DNA of 21,727 nt from contig JAANSK020265939.1 of the NCBI GenBank assembly GCA_011763485.2, positions 1 to 21,727 of the forward strand, given 5' to 3'. Below the pieces are notes generated by a model. The model was not told where the DNA came from, did no database searches, and saw only the letters and a program-made list of their open reading frames with translations. Shown here in pieces: positions 19,168 through 21,727 of this stretch. Positions within the stretch are counted from its first letter, which is position 1. Every line of letters begins with the position of its first letter. The translations under genes were made by a program, and so were the position numbers. The DNA comes from Isoetes engelmannii (Eukaryota; Streptophyta; Lycopodiopsida; Isoetales; Isoetaceae).

Positions 19168-19870
19168 AATGCACATGGACTAACTCAAGCAAAGATAGAT
19201 GCCACTTTGGAAATCTGGAAAAACCAGGACATATTATGCTTCAGAGAAACTTAGACACACCAATTCCGTCCTCCCCCGGACATACCTGGATTTGTGCTAC
19301 TTGGTCAAGTATGGAATGAGAAAATGACAGGAGCAGGAAGAGGCTTTGGAGGGGTTGCAGCATATAAATGCTTAGGTACGTATCATGAGATTCAATTCTT
19401 AAAATCTGATGTAAACAATCAATATGTTTGGCTGCAAATGAAAGGAAGTACATGTCAGTTATTGTATTTTGCTATATGCTATTTTGCTCCAAAAAATTCA
19501 AAGATATACGATAGGCAGGGATTAGACAAGGACAGTCTTTTTGGAAATCTCTGCTCTGATATCCTAGAATACTCTGCCCAAGGTCAGATAGTTCTAACAG
19601 GTGACGTCAATGGACGCACGGGCTGCCAACAAGCAAAAACGTATGATGATCTTGAAAACATTTACCTGGATGAGATTGATGATCCACTTTATCACAGGGT
19701 TTTCTGATGATATTATGTCAAATGAAATGGGTGGTAGGCTGCTAGAATTATATACAATATGCAAGTTGAAAATAATCAATGGAATACGAGCATTTCCACA
19801 ATCAGGGAAGCTAACTTACAGGAATCATGCTGGGCCAGCACAATAGATTATCTCATCTTATAGTTATGGT
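19168..19870 (+). pseudogene. LINE ORF2 remnant: APE-type endonuclease, reverse transcriptase missing
   Basis: Protein blocks in order: KIDATLEIWKNQDILCFRET at about 19186-19251, ending in the catalytic-Glu motif usually written LQET; GAGRGFGGVAAY; VWLQMKGSTCQLLYFAICYFAP; QIVLTGDVNGRTG at about 19588-19623, the GDFNAR motif; RLLELYTICKLKIINGIRAF; and, in the third frame, ASTIDYLI at 19837-19857, the SxIDY motif. The endonuclease nicks target DNA to prime reverse transcription. One stop follows FRET, and frame changes occur after 19700 and near 19830. Similarity ends near 19870 before the final SDH motif, and no reverse transcriptase follows on this strand. ORF1 and ORF2 are in the normal order, so this is the 5' part of one LINE. 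Confidence 0.9.
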
Positions 19871-20860
19871 TGTTCATGGATGATTCATTGGCCTCCTGTG
19901 TATTGGGAAGGGGGGTACAGACCTCAGCCTGGTTTAGTAGTATAATTATAGGAATAGGCCCCATTAATTCCTAATTAATTGCGGCCTGTGCATAAGAGCC
20001 CGCCTGTGCTGAGTGCTTAGGGGCCAGACCGGCTTATAAGGGTAGCCACGTCCATAGAGGAAGACACCCCCCTGGTGTGTAAGGCCAACCGGAGAGTCAT
20101 TGCGAGCTAGATCTAATACTCCTGTGGACTGAGTGTGCCCCTGAGGTATGGGTTCGACACCCATTGAGACATGCGGCCATTGCCAATTGGATGAAGTTCC
20201 ATTGGGATGGTACAACCTCCTTCAAGTGGGTTAAAGTCGAGTACGGACAGTTGATATCCTCTAGCTTGCCCGATATGGCATGAACTATCTGGTGGGGAGT
20301 GATCCCTTACCTGTCTCATCGGGACTGGGGAGATGCAACCCAGGAATAGCCCTCTTTGCTATGCCCCCGGCAGACTACGGTCAAGCCCCGACGTTCATCA
20401 TCCTATTTGCAAAGTATGCATAGGAGCGCAGATGGAGTGGACAACCCGACGGCCATGATCTATGCCAGCCATGATCCGTGCTAGCCAACTCCGTTGTTAT
20501 GATTCTGTCTGCATTGACCTCTCGAGACCCAAGCCAACAGTTATACCATGAGTTTGAGCCTTGGGTAGTATTTCATTTATGATGTATGATACTGCAGGTG
20601 ATATGGTGATTCCCACCCTTCGAAATGGTATTGTTTATATATCTTTGTTCGTTGTACTTATGTATGTTTACGCTTCAGCACTGCTAGGTGGATCCTGAGA
20701 AAGACGGGATCAATGATACGTCCAGTCCTCCCACGTAGATCCTTGCTCACCATCAAGGAGTCTATGTCAGATGGACGGCCTCTTGTTGGCATGATGGCTA
20801 GCAAGGGGGAATGCTCCAGCTCTTATACGGTGGGAGCATCGTATATTAGTTGGAGACGTC
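19871..20860. other. Unidentified GC-richer non-coding block
   Basis: From about 19900 to 20560 base composition becomes richer in G and C than the LINE before it, with no domain in any frame. ATTAATTCCTAATTAAT at 19963-19979 is a small palindrome with a 3-base centre. GGGTTCGACACCC near 20150 resembles a tRNA B box but has no well-placed A box. ATGCTCC (20811-20817) and GGAGCAT (20833-20839) form a 7-bp stem. It may be untranslated sequence of an element I do not know. Confidence 0.35.
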
Positions 20861-20876
20861 ACAGATAGAGGCAGAT

Positions 20877-21248
20877 TATCAATTTTGGCCTCTACCGCAA
20901 CTGCACCTCAGCACACTCCAATGGAGTGTTCTTCAGTAAGTGGCAAGTGTTTGTTGCATAAGTTAGATAAATTGTGGATAATAATTACTAAATTTTCCCT
21001 AAAATTCTCCCATTTGGCAACAGAAGTCAATTTTTTTATACAGTAGGTGATTTTATAACAAGAGCCAGTGAGATCATACTAGTTAAAGCGTCAACAACAA
21101 TTGATGAAGGTGATCCTTTTCACCTGCATTACGTAACATATGCTTCTTTTTGGGTTCTACTGTTGATATACTTGTTGGTACAAGTATTGAAATGCTGGTC
21201 TCCAATCGCATAACTGGATTACCGGTGGTAGATGAGAATGGTAAGCTG
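20877..21248 (+). pseudogene. CBSX-like CBS-domain protein, three exons, broken or partial
   Basis: Exon 1 (about 20877-20935) ends with SNGVFF and donor GTAAGT. Exon 2 (21044-21109), after TTTTTTTATACAG, reads GDFITRASEIILVKASTTIDE. Spliced, NGVFFIGDFIT aligns position by position with NGxYTVGDFMT of plant CBSX1/2 proteins, plastid proteins that bind adenylates and activate thioredoxins. Exon 3 (about 21185-21248) reads IEMLVSNRITGLPVVDENGKL, the core of the first CBS motif, with donor GTATGT. The exon 2 to exon 3 junction is one base out of phase at the only available AG (21183-21184), leading to a stop. The next expected block (GVVSDYDLLAL) is not found before the window ends. Either a decayed copy, or a gene with an unusual junction continuing to the right. 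Confidence 0.72.
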
Positions 21249-21294
21249 GTATGTAACTTCTCTTTTGCCTTTAGTTTCAATTCAAGCATCATCA

Positions 21295-21670
21295 CCCTCT
21301 AGTTACGCTAAACGGAGTATAATTAATTTTAATTTCTGCCTATTGCTCACTTGGGCCTCAAGAGGCCATGGAGCACATGAACAACAGTATACGACTTTAG
21401 TATTAAGGTGCGGTGTGCATCCACCTCCCTTATATACGGTCCTAGTGCCATTGGTGGTAATAATAACAGAGAATAAAAGTCGGTTGCCCGAATCCCAAAA
21501 TTTTGTCTAATGTGAGTATATTCTGAGCATATTAAGAAAATATGGTACTCATCTTCAACATGTCTTGCTCGGCGTACTTTACATATACGATCTTCCACTG
21601 GGATTTTTGCCCATCTGCCAGTCTCAATTTCCAGCCTATAACCTCGATTCCACTATTTTGCCATTATTCT
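21295..21670 (-). mobile_element. LINE fragment: ORF2 C-terminus, within the presumed CBSX intron
   Basis: The minus strand reads LEIETGRWAKIPVEDRICKV, then ARHVEDEYHIFLICSEYTHI. This is the C-terminal (E/I)GRW...P...R.C..C....VEDE.H....C..Y...R signature of many non-LTR retrotransposon ORF2 proteins. The second Cys of the usual CxxC is Arg here, so the zinc knuckle is incomplete. Upstream, a stop interrupts the frame near 21655. The left limit is uncertain, somewhere before 21300. Opposite strand to the 18.5-19.9 kb LINE. Confidence 0.85.
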
Positions 21671-21690
21671 TTGATTTTGAACTCTACCAA

Positions 21691-21727
21691 AAGTGCTAAC
21701 CCCATTTTCCACAGAAGTGCTAACCCC
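21691..21727. repeat. 13-bp direct repeat at the right edge
   Basis: AAGTGCTAACCCC at 21691-21703 and 21715-21727, period 24. The second copy touches the window end, so more units may follow. Confidence 0.85.

Noticed and set aside
20095-20165. tRNA-like B box GGGTTCGACACCC
   Set aside because: No A box at a suitable distance and no cloverleaf by eye.
17110-21670. The LINE pieces as one rearranged element
   Set aside because: Minus-strand pieces are in the wrong order (mid part left, C-terminus right) for a single element, so separate insertions are simpler.
1-21727. CRISPR array, bacterial operon or organelle sequence
   Set aside because: Spliced plant gene, plant-type repeats and no spacer-repeat pattern or organelle genes.

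Overview
The window reads as nuclear DNA of a land plant: intron-split genes with GT-AG splice sites, a gene family confined to plants (WVD2-like/TPX2-domain), and intergenic DNA packed with decayed transposable elements. The WDL gene has short introns (67-134 bp), while the LINE and transposase relatives I can recall come mostly from mosses, liverworts, lycophytes and ferns. A seed-free plant is therefore my best guess, but this is inference.

Layout. 1-1330 (minus): decayed transposase gene of a DNA transposon (helix-turn-helix, Cys-rich block, 'DF..NY' block) running off the left edge; 1386-1930 (minus) holds exon-like open stretches I cannot name. 2283-10030: repeat debris, including three copies of one TATA-bearing, LTR-like family (2283, 6852, 9665), a 49-bp tandem array whose units fold into the same hairpin, a 57-bp and a 42-bp duplication, a GCATGCA-rich minisatellite and several strong inverted repeats. 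10440-11790: AT-rich DNA with three tandem duplications of different age. One contains a tRNA-derived SINE with a 14-bp target-site duplication, and its sister unit preserves the empty site.

The one clearly intact gene is at about 13.0-16.8 kb (plus): a seven-coding-exon WAVE-DAMPENED2-like microtubule-associated protein, 670 residues as spliced here, phase-consistent throughout and with a complete TPX2 domain. Its promoter region is locally GC-richer, with a G-box and AACGG (MSA-type) cores. A 5'-UTR exon carries a short uORF overlapping the main start.

16.9-21.7 kb: fragments of three LINE insertions: 17.1-17.3 kb minus (downstream of reverse transcriptase), 18.55-19.87 kb plus (ORF1 plus endonuclease) and 21.3-21.7 kb minus (ORF2 C-terminus). 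An unidentified non-coding block lies at 19.9-20.6 kb. At 20.88-21.25 kb are three exons of a CBSX-like CBS-domain protein, whose last junction is out of phase and whose following intron carries the third LINE piece.

The genes do not form a pathway. The picture is one expressed cytoskeletal gene, part of a possible CBSX gene, and a long record of transposition.
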